In this document: piece by piece, positions 14,759 to 22,593 of the stretch
Layout: every line of letters starts with the position of its first letter
Numbering within the stretch: the first letter of the stretch is position 1
NCBI GenBank assembly: GCA_023442635.1
Contig: JAEZYR010000032.1
Coordinates: 1-48,614 of the forward strand
Source of the DNA: Bacillota bacterium
Lineage (GTDB): Bacteria; Bacillota; Clostridia; Saccharofermentanales; Fastidiosipilaceae
Direction of reading: 5' to 3'
Length of the DNA: 48,614 nucleotides
The notes under the pieces: generated by a model
What the model saw: only the letters and a program-made list of their open reading frames with translations
What the model was told of the DNA's origin: nothing
Databases searched by the model: none
Position numbers and translations under genes: made by a program

Positions 14759-16591
14759 ATGGAAGCTGATGAGAAAATGAAAGAAGGGCACGCTCCGATG
14801 AGCAGCCAGGCTGATGGGCCTAGAGAGACTGAGCTAGAGCTAAACAGGCACGTTCCCGAAGACTCAGAGCGAGAAGAAGGGGCTGATAAGTCCGCTGAGA
14901 AAGTGGCGGACAGCCAAGAGAATCTCGAGCAAGCGCCCGTAGCAGAGCCCCTAAAGGAAGACCTAAGGCAAGAAAAACAGGCAAAAGCACCTATTGCACT
15001 TGGCTTTACACCTCAGGCGACACATGGCGGCTTTGACCCCTCAAAAAGGATAGAACCTTTTACGGAGGAGGAGCTCGAACAGTTCAAAAAGCAGATCATC
15101 GCCCAAAAAGTGCCTCGAACGCATGCGATCTTCCCCGTATTGATTGCCATTGCTGTGACTTTCTGTCTGACAGCGAGCATGTTTTACGGACTCTTTGCAT
15201 TTGGCATGCTGGGCTCATCCAGACCCCCGGAGGATCAGAAAGGCTTAATGCCAGTCGCGGATTCTGTTTCCGAGGCAATTGCTTCATCTGCATCGGAGGC
15301 TAAGTCTGAGTCCACCCCTAGCTCCGAAGCAAAAACGAGCACGGAGACAAGTCCTGCAACTGAATCGAGTTCTGCTGCAGAAGAAGCTGTTTACGACGAA
15401 AAAACCATTGCAGCTCACAAAAAGTTTGACGCAGCACTTGATGTTTTAGTCGAAAATTACTATCGGGAATTGACAGAGGCCGAGCTCTACGATGCTCTGA
15501 CCCGAGGCTTGCCTGGCGGCATGCAAGATCGCTGGACCTACTATTTGAGCCCAGAAGAGCTCGAGTCGATGACCGAGTCACTGTCGGGGCGCTACGTAGG
15601 CATTGGCGCTACAGTCGGGCTTAATCCTGCTGGCTATATTGAAATTTTGTCCGTTTTGCCCGATAGTCCTGCTGAAAAAGCTGGTCTGCAATCGGGTGAC
15701 CGCCCAGTTGAGGTCAATGGCGAGGATACCAAGTCCTTCAAGGATCCTACGCAATTGACAGCACTGGTGCGTGGGGAGGAAGGCAAGCAAGTTCACATGA
15801 CTGTCTTTCGCCCAGACACACAACAAGAGGTCAAGCTAGAGATGACTTTGGCCAAAGTGGAGACCGAGGAGGTTACAGGCAAGGTACTCCCTGGTGGCGA
15901 CATCGGCTACTTGCGCATACATAGTTTTGTTGAGAAAGAGGCACTATTACCTCAGTTTGAGAAGGTACTTAAATCTTTAATCGATGCGAAGGTTAAACAT
16001 ATCATCTTTGACTTGCGCAATAATCCAGGAGGAGATGCGGCCGCAGTAGCAGCTTGTTTAGATGATTTGCTACCCGAGGGCACCATCGCCAGCATCAAGG
16101 GACGATATAACGGCGAACCTGAAGAAACGGTCTGGACGAGCGATGAAGCCATGCTCGTTCCGTCTGACATGCGCTTTGCTATTCTCGTTAACCACAACTC
16201 GGCCTCAGCGTCAGAACTGTTTTCGGGCTGCTTGCGAGACCATGGAGTAGCAGCCCTGGTGGGCGAGCAGACCTATGGTAAGGGATCGGGTACACGTCAT
16301 TTTGATTTGCCAGACGGCAGCGCGATCAATGTCACGGTTTTCCGCTACTATTTGCCAGGCGGCGAATGCATCGAAGGCGAAGGTCTGCCACCACAACTTG
16401 AAGTCAGCTTGCCACCTGAAGCCAAAACTAAACCTGTTGAGCGCTTGACGTTGGAAGAGGATCTACAACTCCAAACGGCTATGGACTACCTCCGCGGTAA
16501 AATCCAGATTCCAGAGGAGAAGAAGATTACGCCTCATCACGAGACAGCTTCAACTGAGCGTGAGAAGGCCTCTGAAGACTCGAAACCATGA
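14759..16591 (+). CDS. S41 family C-terminal processing peptidase (CtpA-like)
   Basis: A membrane-anchored serine protease of the carboxyl-terminal-processing family, acting outside the membrane on envelope proteins. The 610-residue product has an unusually long acidic cytoplasmic N-terminus (1-123), one TM helix (124-151), a Ser/Glu-rich stalk (about 155-215), a PDZ domain (about 275-365, with YVGIGATVGL and SPAEKAGLQSGD), and the S41 domain with GYLRIHSF, FDLRNNPGG, the nucleophile Ser481 in NSASASE and the general base Lys508 in TYGKGSG. AAGGGGGA precedes the ATG. It overlaps the methyltransferase gene by 4 bases. Lying beside FtsEX and its hydrolase, it may control hydrolase turnover; that is inference. 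Confidence 0.93.
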   Translation: MEADEKMKEGHAPMSSQADGPRETELELNRHVPEDSEREEGADKSAEKVADSQENLEQAPVAEPLKEDLRQEKQAKAPIALGFTPQATHGGFDPSKRIEPFTEEELEQFKKQIIAQKVPRTHAIFPVLIAIAVTFCLTASMFYGLFAFGMLGSSRPPEDQKGLMPVADSVSEAIASSASEAKSESTPSSEAKTSTETSPATESSSAAEEAVYDEKTIAAHKKFDAALDVLVENYYRELTEAELYDALTRGLPGGMQDRWTYYLSPEELESMTESLSGRYVGIGATVGLNPAGYIEILSVLPDSPAEKAGLQSGDRPVEVNGEDTKSFKDPTQLTALVRGEEGKQVHMTVFRPDTQQEVKLEMTLAKVETEEVTGKVLPGGDIGYLRIHSFVEKEALLPQFEKVLKSLIDAKVKHIIFDLRNNPGGDAAAVAACLDDLLPEGTIASIKGRYNGEPEETVWTSDEAMLVPSDMRFAILVNHNSASASELFSGCLRDHGVAALVGEQTYGKGSGTRHFDLPDGSAINVTVFRYYLPGGECIEGEGLPPQLEVSLPPEAKTKPVERLTLEEDLQLQTAMDYLRGKIQIPEEKKITPHHETASTEREKASEDSKP

Positions 16592-17439
16592 GTGCTTTTC
16601 AGCCGCTTTCAAGCCAGCCAGCCTACGATCTGCTGGCGGCGCAGTACGAGCAATATCAGGATCTAGAGCATCTGCCATCCATCACGCGGGCGCTTTTGTT
16701 GACACTCCAAAAAATAGCCCCTTGCTTGTGTGAGCGAGCAGTCGATCGAGTCTGTGCAGACCTTGGTTGTGGCCCTGGCATCTTTTTCCCAGCCTGGCAG
16801 GCTGCTGGCTTTCGCATCATAGGTGTGGATCATGCTTCCAGAATGTTGGAAGAGGCGGCCAAGCAAGTCTCTTGCGACCCGCATGACGGACCAAAAGCAG
16901 CTCTGCGACTGATCCAGGATGACCTCCTCCGTGTACAGTTGCCAGAAGCTGTTGACGTGGCTTTCGCACTATTTGATACGGTGAACCACCTGAGCCAGGC
17001 AGGCGACTTTCTGCGCTTCATCCGATCGATAAGTCCGCAATTAAAAGAAGGGGGCTTGCTGGTTTTCGACTTGATTACACCAAGTTATTTGCAAATGCGA
17101 GCCGACTGTTCACCCTTTTTGCAGCATGATGCCTCACATATCTTGATTTGGGAAAGCGACTTTGATGCTGAGCTGGGGCTTTCCGAAATTTTTATTCGCC
17201 AGCTTCAGCAGACTAAAGCAGGGCTTTTTGCAGAAGAACAGCAGACTTTCTTTGAACGCATCATTCCACAAGCTGAGTGGGATGAGGCTCTTCACGAGCA
17301 GGATCTAGTATGCGTGGCAAGCTTGGAGGGCGCTATTTTGGATGGGCGTCAGATGCTAGCCGAAGGTGAAGCCTGGCCACAGGCAAGCGAAGAAAGTGAC
17401 CGCATACTTTATATCTTGCGTAAGCGCGAGAACAAATAG
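16588..17439 (+). CDS. Class I SAM-dependent methyltransferase
   Basis: The 283-residue product has a Rossmann-type SAM-binding core: motif I CADLGCGPG (57-64), IIGVDHASRML carrying the acidic ribose-binding residue, DVAFALFDTVNHL and the KEGGLLVFDLIT strand. It is cytoplasmic, with no signal or TM segment. The start overlaps the S41 peptidase stop (ATGA), so it is translationally coupled to it. The substrate is unknown; the overall pattern resembles the small-molecule methyltransferases often annotated in clostridial genomes. Confidence 0.88.
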   Translation: MSAFQPLSSQPAYDLLAAQYEQYQDLEHLPSITRALLLTLQKIAPCLCERAVDRVCADLGCGPGIFFPAWQAAGFRIIGVDHASRMLEEAAKQVSCDPHDGPKAALRLIQDDLLRVQLPEAVDVAFALFDTVNHLSQAGDFLRFIRSISPQLKEGGLLVFDLITPSYLQMRADCSPFLQHDASHILIWESDFDAELGLSEIFIRQLQQTKAGLFAEEQQTFFERIIPQAEWDEALHEQDLVCVASLEGAILDGRQMLAEGEAWPQASEESDRILYILRKRENK

Positions 17440-17478
17440 CAGCACACAGATTTCTGTACGCCCAAAGGGCAAGCAGGA

Positions 17479-17500
17479 GATAGGGCTTAGATAGGGCTTA
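17479..17500 (+). repeat. 11-bp tandem duplication upstream of hslO
   Basis: GATAGGGCTTA is repeated exactly twice, 19-40 bases before the hslO start. It may be a simple slippage product; no function is evident. Confidence 0.7.
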
Positions 17501-17518
17501 GGAAGAGAGAAGGCTAAT

Positions 17519-18433
17519 ATGGGGATTTCCTGGCAAGACAAGCAGATTTCACGCACAGATGACCACCGCGCTACCGCAGTCGCTCGAAATGGACGCGTAA
17601 GGCTTGTGGTCTGCCGCTTTCGTACAGCCTTAAAGGAAGCGCAACGCATCCATAAGACGCCAGCTATCGCTACCTACGCGATGGGGCGTCTGCTGGGCAG
17701 TTGTTTTTTGCTGGCCGCTGACCTCAAATCAGAAGACCAAGAACTTATGATGCGCCTTCAGAGCACGGGGGCGGTGGGTATGCTGACAGCAGTGGTGACG
17801 GGGGCTGGTGAAGGCCGTATCGATGTTGCCTTACATCCAGAGAAGACATGCCCTGACCTACCCGTAGATTCTCCTGTCACCCTGAAAGACGCTGTCCAAG
17901 AGGGGCGTCTGGTGGTGGTGCGCGACCTTCGACTCAAGCAACCCTATGTTGGCATGATAGATCTGAGCAGTGCAGAGATTGATGAAGATGTTGTCCAATA
18001 TCTCTACCAGTCTGAGCAAAGGCCTGCTGTCTTACGTATCGATACAGAACTGTCTTCAGATGGAAGTGTCAAAGATGCTGTCGGCCTCCTGGCTGAGGGT
18101 TTGCCAGGCGCTACCATGGAAGATATAGCCTATCTGGTCGAAAGAATGAAAGACCTACCTTCGATGACAGCGTGGTTGTCAGAGGGCTTTCAACTAGCCC
18201 AAATCATGGATCTTTTCATGGGGGATCCCTCGATCCAGCTTCTGGGATTGTCAGATATAGCTTATGCCTGCCCCTGTAGTCGTGAACGCATGGAAAGAAA
18301 TCTTGCGGCCTTACCCAAGGCAGATTTACAGGACTTGGCCAGCTCTACGGAAGACCTGGATCTCATATGCCATTTTTGTGGGACGCATTACCGATTTACG
18401 CCAGAAGAAATTAAGGTGCTCATGCAAAGCTAA
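17519..18433 (+). CDS. hslO: Redox-regulated chaperone Hsp33
   Basis: A cytoplasmic holdase switched on by oxidation, which releases zinc from four cysteines and unfolds a linker. The 304-residue product has the N-terminal segment ATAVARNGRVRLVVCRF, the core GRLLGSCFLLAADLK, and the C-terminal zinc centre with Cys251, Cys253, Cys284 and Cys287 (CPC and CHFC). All four are present, so the redox switch should work. A modest AGAAGG lies before the ATG at 17519. It follows the methyltransferase gene by 79 bases and precedes the S10 operon. Confidence 0.95.
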   Translation: MGISWQDKQISRTDDHRATAVARNGRVRLVVCRFRTALKEAQRIHKTPAIATYAMGRLLGSCFLLAADLKSEDQELMMRLQSTGAVGMLTAVVTGAGEGRIDVALHPEKTCPDLPVDSPVTLKDAVQEGRLVVVRDLRLKQPYVGMIDLSSAEIDEDVVQYLYQSEQRPAVLRIDTELSSDGSVKDAVGLLAEGLPGATMEDIAYLVERMKDLPSMTAWLSEGFQLAQIMDLFMGDPSIQLLGLSDIAYACPCSRERMERNLAALPKADLQDLASSTEDLDLICHFCGTHYRFTPEEIKVLMQS

Positions 18434-18636
18434 TCACGATGAAAAGGGCTGGGGGCAAGAAAGCCTTGCCGATTCATCAGCAGCAAGTCCTAGACGTAAG
18501 CTTTGTAGTAAGGGGAAGGTGATGAAGAAGGTCTGAATTTGGTGCCTCGTGCATTCTGACAATACATGGCGAGGGTGGCATGAAGAATTTCATGCAAAAA
18601 TAGATCGATGAATAGCGGACGAGAAAGTCCCTAATG
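18434..18636 (+). other. Intergenic region after hslO
   Basis: No gene is seen. It holds GGCAAG-AAAGC-CTTGCC (18454-18470) without a T run, and a perfect inverted repeat GCATGAA-GAAT-TTCATGC (18578-18595) followed by AAAAATAG, about 50 bases before the candidate rpsJ promoter. The second is a candidate operator or a minus-strand hairpin. Confidence 0.5.
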
Positions 18637-18645
18637 TGCTAAACT
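18637..18645 (+). promoter_or_regulatory. Candidate extended -10 promoter of the S10 operon
   Basis: TGCTAAACT fits the extended -10 form TGnTAnAnT. The -35 region at 16-18 base spacing is weak (GGACGA). A start near 18652 would give a 250-base leader before rpsJ. This is the best candidate upstream of the cluster. Confidence 0.45.
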
Positions 18646-18651
18646 AGCCCC

Positions 18652-18901
18652 TACATGTGGTTTTAGGCCATATGGCTATGAAGTCCGAGATTGCCGTGGC
18701 TTCTGCTGCAAGAGGCGGCGGGTAACTTGGATGGAGCAATCCACTCACGAAGTGGATAACGCGATTGCGGGTGCAGCATGTGTATGGATGCATACAGTGT
18801 GCCCAGAGGATGCGAATTGATCGCTGAGCCTGGGTTTTCTGATGAGGAGAATAGACACGCCCGGACACGCAGTTGCGAGCAGCTTAATGACGGAGGAAAA
18901 A
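18652..18901 (+). promoter_or_regulatory. Structured leader of the S10 operon
   Basis: The region contains the palindrome GCCATATGGC (18667-18676), a hairpin ATCCACT-CACGA-AGTGGAT (18739-18757) that competes with GGAT-GGAGCA-ATCC just upstream, and TGTATG-GATG-CATACA (18781-18796) closed by an outer GCA/TGC. No open frame with a ribosome binding site fits it. In other bacteria r-protein L4 binds the S10 leader to repress it; a similar control here is inference, and I do not recognise a known leader family. Confidence 0.4.
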
Positions 18902-19213
18902 ATGGCTACGAATCAAAAAATTCGCATCCGCTTGAAGTCTTTTGACCACGAGGTGCTGGATCAAAGTGCAGACCGTATTGTAGAGACGGCTATTCGCACA
19001 GGTGCAGCTGTATCGGGTCCGATCCCGCTGCCCACGCAGAAGGAGATCGTCACGATCCTGCGCAGCCCTCATAAGCACAAGGATAGCCGCGAGCAGTTTG
19101 AGAGCCGCACGCACAAACGCTTGATCGATATCCTGGCGCCCAATCAGAAGACGGTAGAAGCGCTGATGAAGCTCGATATGCCAGCTGGTGTCAATATCGA
19201 GATTAAGCTCTAA
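18902..19213 (+). CDS. rpsJ: 30S ribosomal protein S10
   Basis: The first gene of the S10 cluster, encoding a small-subunit head protein that also takes part in transcription antitermination (NusE). The 103-residue product matches the family length and contains IRIRLKSFDHEVLD, GPIPLPT and SREQFESRTHKRLIDI. The ATG at 18902 has CGGAGG 5-6 bases upstream; the frame is open 20 codons further up but those codons belong to the leader. It is followed by a small hairpin before rplC. Confidence 0.98.
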   Translation: MATNQKIRIRLKSFDHEVLDQSADRIVETAIRTGAAVSGPIPLPTQKEIVTILRSPHKHKDSREQFESRTHKRLIDILAPNQKTVEALMKLDMPAGVNIEIKL

Positions 19214-19247
19214 ACATTGCCTGCTTTGAGTAGTGGGCTTTGGTCAT

Positions 19248-19264
19248 GTTCGGTTGTACCGAAC
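19248..19264 (+). promoter_or_regulatory. Hairpin between rpsJ and rplC
   Basis: GTTCGGT-TGT-ACCGAAC is a perfect 7-bp stem with a 3-base loop, 20 bases before the rplC start. There is no T run, so it is not a terminator. It could be a processing or protein-binding site in the polycistronic mRNA. Confidence 0.5.
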
Positions 19265-19284
19265 CAATAACCGAGGAGGAAAGA

Positions 19285-19923
19285 ATGAGCAAGTTCATGC
19301 TAGGCCGTAAGGCCGGAATGACCCAGATCTTCGACGAGAATGGCGCTGCGGTGCCTGTCACGGTCATCGAATGCGGTCCCCTCTCTGTTGTGCAAAAGCG
19401 CAATAGCGAAAAGGATGGCTACGAGGCTGTTGTTGTAGGTTTTGGGGATCAGAAAGAACAACGCTTGAATCGACCGGATCGCGGACAGTTTGCTGCGGCA
19501 AATGTCAGCCCCAAACGCACCTTGCTGGAGTTCCGTGTGGAATCGGCAGATGCATATGAACTCGGTCAGGAAATCAAGGTTTCCGACATGTTCGAGTTGG
19601 GCGATCGGGTAGATGTAGCAGGTATTTCAAAGGGTAAAGGCTTCCAAGGTAACGTGAAGCGTCACGGCCAAAAAGGTGGTAAGGAAGCCCACGGTTCGAA
19701 GTATCACCGTCGAGTTGGTTCACTGGGTACTTCGGCAACGCCGAGCCACGTGCTCCCTGGTAAGAAAATGCCTGGTCACATGGGTGCAGTGCGTGTGACG
19801 GTTCAAAATTTAACGGTTGCCTTCGTCGATGGCGAGCGCAATATTTTGGCTCTCAAGGGCGCTGTCCCAGGCCGTCGTGGCACGACTTTGGAAATCCGTC
19901 AAACGGTTAAAACCCGCAGCTGA
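19285..19923 (+). CDS. rplC: 50S ribosomal protein L3
   Basis: A primary 23S rRNA binder near the peptidyl-transferase centre. The 212-residue product is the usual length and shows LGRKAGMTQIF at the start, GKGFQGNVKRH with the conserved KGG and HGSKYHRR loop, and PGKKMPGHMG. GAGGAGG lies 5 bases before the ATG at 19285, which decides the start over the in-frame upstream codons. It is co-transcribed with rplD, 24 bases downstream. Confidence 0.98.
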   Translation: MSKFMLGRKAGMTQIFDENGAAVPVTVIECGPLSVVQKRNSEKDGYEAVVVGFGDQKEQRLNRPDRGQFAAANVSPKRTLLEFRVESADAYELGQEIKVSDMFELGDRVDVAGISKGKGFQGNVKRHGQKGGKEAHGSKYHRRVGSLGTSATPSHVLPGKKMPGHMGAVRVTVQNLTVAFVDGERNILALKGAVPGRRGTTLEIRQTVKTRS

Positions 19924-19947
19924 TTGGTATAAGTGAAGGAGCAGACA

Positions 19948-20571
19948 ATGTCTAAGGTAGATATCTACAACATGGCGGGAGAGGTTACGGGAAGCCGTGA
20001 ATTGAACGCCGCTATTTTCGGGATTGAGCCGAACCAGACAGTGATGCATCAGGTCGTCAAAGGCCAGCTTGCCAATCGCCGTCAAGGTACGAGCAGTACG
20101 AAGGGGCGCAGTGAGGTTCGCGGCGGTGGTCGTAAACCCTGGCGCCAAAAAGGTACGGGTCGTGCTCGTCAAGGTTCTATTCGTGCCGCTCAGTGGGTTG
20201 GCGGTGGTGTGATCTTTGGACCAACACCACGGAGCTATCGTCAGCTTTTGCCAAAGAAAATCCGTCGACTGGCACTCAAAAGCGCTTTGAGCCAGAAAGT
20301 GCTTGATCAGCGCCTGACGCTGGTGGACAGCCTGGCCATGGAAGAGACGAAGACAAAGCGCTTTGTTGAAGTGCTGAAAGCCTTGAAGGTGGAGGGCTCC
20401 GCTCTCGTGATTACCGAAGGCGGTCTCGTGCATCTCGAGCGCAGCGCGCGCAACGTCCCTTGCGTTCGTACAGAGCGGGTTGACACGCTGAATGTCTATG
20501 ATGTGTTGAAGTATGACCAGCTCGTCCTGACGACAGCAGCGCTTGATCAGATCGAGGAGGTCTACGCATGA
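19948..20571 (+). CDS. rplD: 50S ribosomal protein L4
   Basis: An early-assembly large-subunit protein lining the exit tunnel, and in E. coli also the repressor of the S10 operon. The 207-residue product has the conserved basic loop RRQGTSSTKGRSEVRGGGRK, then PWRQKGTGRARQGS and GPTPRSY, and the C-terminal YDVLKYDQLVLT. AAGGAG lies before the ATG at 19948; the upstream GTG in frame overlaps that ribosome binding site. It overlaps rplW by 4 bases. Confidence 0.98.
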   Translation: MSKVDIYNMAGEVTGSRELNAAIFGIEPNQTVMHQVVKGQLANRRQGTSSTKGRSEVRGGGRKPWRQKGTGRARQGSIRAAQWVGGGVIFGPTPRSYRQLLPKKIRRLALKSALSQKVLDQRLTLVDSLAMEETKTKRFVEVLKALKVEGSALVITEGGLVHLERSARNVPCVRTERVDTLNVYDVLKYDQLVLTTAALDQIEEVYA

Positions 20572-20921
20572 AAACAGCACAAGACATCATCATCAAGCCA
20601 CTGATCACCGAGAAGAGCAGTATGGAAGCTGCTATGGGTCGCTACACTTTTGTGGTGGCACGCAACGCTAGCAAACCTGAGATTCGCCAGGCCTGCGAGC
20701 AACTCTTTCAGGTTAAGGTGCTCAAGGTTAACACCATGAATGTCGAAGGCAAGAAAAAGCGCCTTCGTTATCAAGAGGGCAAGCGTCCCGATTGGAAGAA
20801 AGCTATTGTGACGATTGACACCGATCCGAAGCCAGAGCGCTGGCTCGAGGCTGGTGGCAAAGAGCGCAAGAGCGATCGCAAATACCGCAACTCAATTGAA
20901 GAGTTCGGGATCGGCCAGTAA
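20568..20921 (+). CDS. rplW: 50S ribosomal protein L23
   Basis: Sits at the polypeptide exit and helps dock trigger factor and SRP. The 117-residue product contains IIKPLITEKS, YTFVVARNASKPEIRQA and VKVLKVNTMNVEGKKKR. It is about 18 residues longer than the usual 95-100, through a charged C-terminal tail after residue 97. Its ATG overlaps the rplD stop (ATGA), with GAGGAGG before it inside the end of rplD. Confidence 0.97.
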   Translation: MKTAQDIIIKPLITEKSSMEAAMGRYTFVVARNASKPEIRQACEQLFQVKVLKVNTMNVEGKKKRLRYQEGKRPDWKKAIVTIDTDPKPERWLEAGGKERKSDRKYRNSIEEFGIGQ

Positions 20922-20950
20922 GGTCGGTTGACGACAGAGGGAGATTAGAC

Positions 20951-21781
20951 ATGGCAGTCAAGAATTTCAATCCGACGTCGCCCGCCCGGCGTAACATGTC
21001 GGTGGCCGACTTCAGTAAGCTGACAAAGAAAAAGCCCGAGAAGAAACTCGTGGTTACGCGCAAAGAGAAGGCTGGTCGTAATAGCTACGGTCGCATTACC
21101 GTTCGCCATAAGGGCGGCGGTGCGAAGCGTAAGATTCGTATCATCGACTGGAAGCGCACCAAGGATGGCGTACCAGCTCAGGTTATCGCTCTTGAGTACG
21201 ATCCCGGCCGTACAGCCTACATTGCACTTTTGCGCTATCCAGATGGCGAAAAGCGCTACATCTTGGCCCCAGAGGGTCTCAATGTGGGCATGACCGTAGA
21301 ATCTGGTACACAAGCTGATATCAAGGTTGGCAATTGCCTTCCCATCGCTTCTATTCCAGTAGGTACGGAGATCCATAACATTGAGCTGAAGCCTGGTCAC
21401 GGTGGTCAGATGGTTCGCACAGCTGGTGCTTCTGCACAGCTCATGGCCAAAGAGGAGAAGTACTCCCAGGTTCGCCTGCCTTCTGGTGAGGTTCGCATGG
21501 TTCCCACGCAGTGCCGCGCAACCATCGGTTCAGTTGGTAACGCCGAGCACGAGAACGTTTCGATCGGCAAAGCGGGCCGCAAGCGCCATATGGGTATTCG
21601 TCCGACCGTCCGCGGTGTGGTTATGAACCCGAACGATCACCCCCACGGTGGTGGTGAAGGTAAGAGCCCAATCGGTTTGCCAGGCCCTGTTACCCCTTGG
21701 GGTGTTCCTACACTTGGTAAGAAGACCCGCAATCGCAAGAAGCTGTCGAATAAGTACATCATCAAGCGCCGTAACGGCTAA
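20951..21781 (+). CDS. rplB: 50S ribosomal protein L2
   Basis: The highly conserved large-subunit protein required for subunit association and peptidyl transfer. The 276-residue product is full length: KNFNPTSPARRNMSV, GRNSYGRITVRHKGGGAKR, the RNA-binding core with LEYDPGRTAYIALL, MVPTQCRATIGSVGN, and the C-terminal GVVMNPNDHPHGGGEGKSPIG, which includes the conserved histidine loop. An AGAGGGAGA ribosome binding site precedes the ATG. Confidence 0.99.
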   Translation: MAVKNFNPTSPARRNMSVADFSKLTKKKPEKKLVVTRKEKAGRNSYGRITVRHKGGGAKRKIRIIDWKRTKDGVPAQVIALEYDPGRTAYIALLRYPDGEKRYILAPEGLNVGMTVESGTQADIKVGNCLPIASIPVGTEIHNIELKPGHGGQMVRTAGASAQLMAKEEKYSQVRLPSGEVRMVPTQCRATIGSVGNAEHENVSIGKAGRKRHMGIRPTVRGVVMNPNDHPHGGGEGKSPIGLPGPVTPWGVPTLGKKTRNRKKLSNKYIIKRRNG

Positions 21782-21795
21782 GGGAGGGACATTCG

Positions 21796-22071
21796 ATGTC
21801 GAGATCTACAAAAAAAGGCTTCTATGTAGCTGACTCTCTGATGAAGAAGATCGAGGCGATGAATGCCGCTGGTGAGAAACGTGTGGTCCGTACCTGGTCC
21901 CGTTCTTCCACGATCTTCCCTGAGATGGTCGGCCATACGATCGCCGTTCACGATGGACGTAAGCATGTGCCGGTTTATGTGACCGAAGATATGGTCGGTC
22001 ATAAACTCGGTGAATTTGCTCCGACCCGGACCTATCGCGGCCATGCGGGCGCGAAGACGTCAGGCCGCTGA
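21796..22071 (+). CDS. rpsS: 30S ribosomal protein S19
   Basis: A small-subunit head protein that forms a complex with S13 and contacts the A-site region. The 91-residue product is the usual length: SRSTKKGFYVADSLMKKI, TWSRSSTIFPEMVGHTIAVH, GRKHVPVYVTEDMVGHKLGE and the basic end FAPTRTYRGH. AGGGAGGG precedes the ATG. It lies between rplB and rplV in the conserved order. Confidence 0.98.
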   Translation: MSRSTKKGFYVADSLMKKIEAMNAAGEKRVVRTWSRSSTIFPEMVGHTIAVHDGRKHVPVYVTEDMVGHKLGEFAPTRTYRGHAGAKTSGR

Positions 22072-22091
22072 TTCACGAGGGAGGTCCAGTA

Positions 22092-22583
22092 ATGGAGAAC
22101 CAAAATAGAAAAGGCCGGGCTATGACCCGTCAGTACATCGAGGAACATCGCGATGAGCTGCGAGAGCTCTACAGCAAGCAACACAGCAAGTCCAAGCGTC
22201 CTCGAATCCTTACCAAAAAAGAGCGTAAGCTTCTGGGTATCGGCAAGGATCAAGGTGCTGCTTATACGCATAACGTGCGCATTTCACCCGTTAAAGCCAA
22301 TCAGGTTTGCCGCTTGATTCGCAACAAGGATTTGCGTGAGGCCTATGCCATCTTGCAGTACACCCCCAAAGCTATTTCACCCATCCTGACCAAGCTGCTG
22401 AAGTCGGCCGAGGCTAATGCAGTCAACAATAATGAGCTTGATGCTTCTCGCCTCTATGTGGCAAGCTGCTACGCTAACCCCGGTCAGGTGCTCAAGCGTA
22501 TTCGCCCTCTGGCTCGTGGTTCAGCTTCTCGTATTCTGAAGCGCACTAGCCACTTGGGTATCGTTGTTCGCGAGAGAGACTGA
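22092..22583 (+). CDS. rplV: 50S ribosomal protein L22 with an N-terminal extension
   Basis: L22 lines the peptide exit tunnel and binds all domains of 23S rRNA. The core runs from about residue 58 (THNVRISPVKANQVCRLIR) through SAEANAVNN to RGSASRILKRTSHLGIVV. The 163-residue product is about 50 residues longer than typical L22 because of a charged, basic N-terminal segment (1-57) with TRQYIEEHRDELRELYSKQ and KRPRILTKKERKLLG. GAGGGAGGT lies 7 bases before the ATG at 22092, and no other start has a ribosome binding site, so the extension is probably translated. It may reach over the ribosome surface; function unknown. Confidence 0.96.
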   Translation: MENQNRKGRAMTRQYIEEHRDELRELYSKQHSKSKRPRILTKKERKLLGIGKDQGAAYTHNVRISPVKANQVCRLIRNKDLREAYAILQYTPKAISPILTKLLKSAEANAVNNNELDASRLYVASCYANPGQVLKRIRPLARGSASRILKRTSHLGIVVRERD

Positions 22584-22593
22584 GGAGGAAAGA

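Noticed and set aside
18264..18536. 90-codon plus-strand frame over the end of hslO
   Set aside because: It overlaps the Hsp33 zinc region in another frame, with no ribosome binding site or motif.
19810..20580. 256-codon open frame antisense to rplC and rplD
   Set aside because: It covers the two ribosomal genes and their gap; no ribosome binding site or family features.
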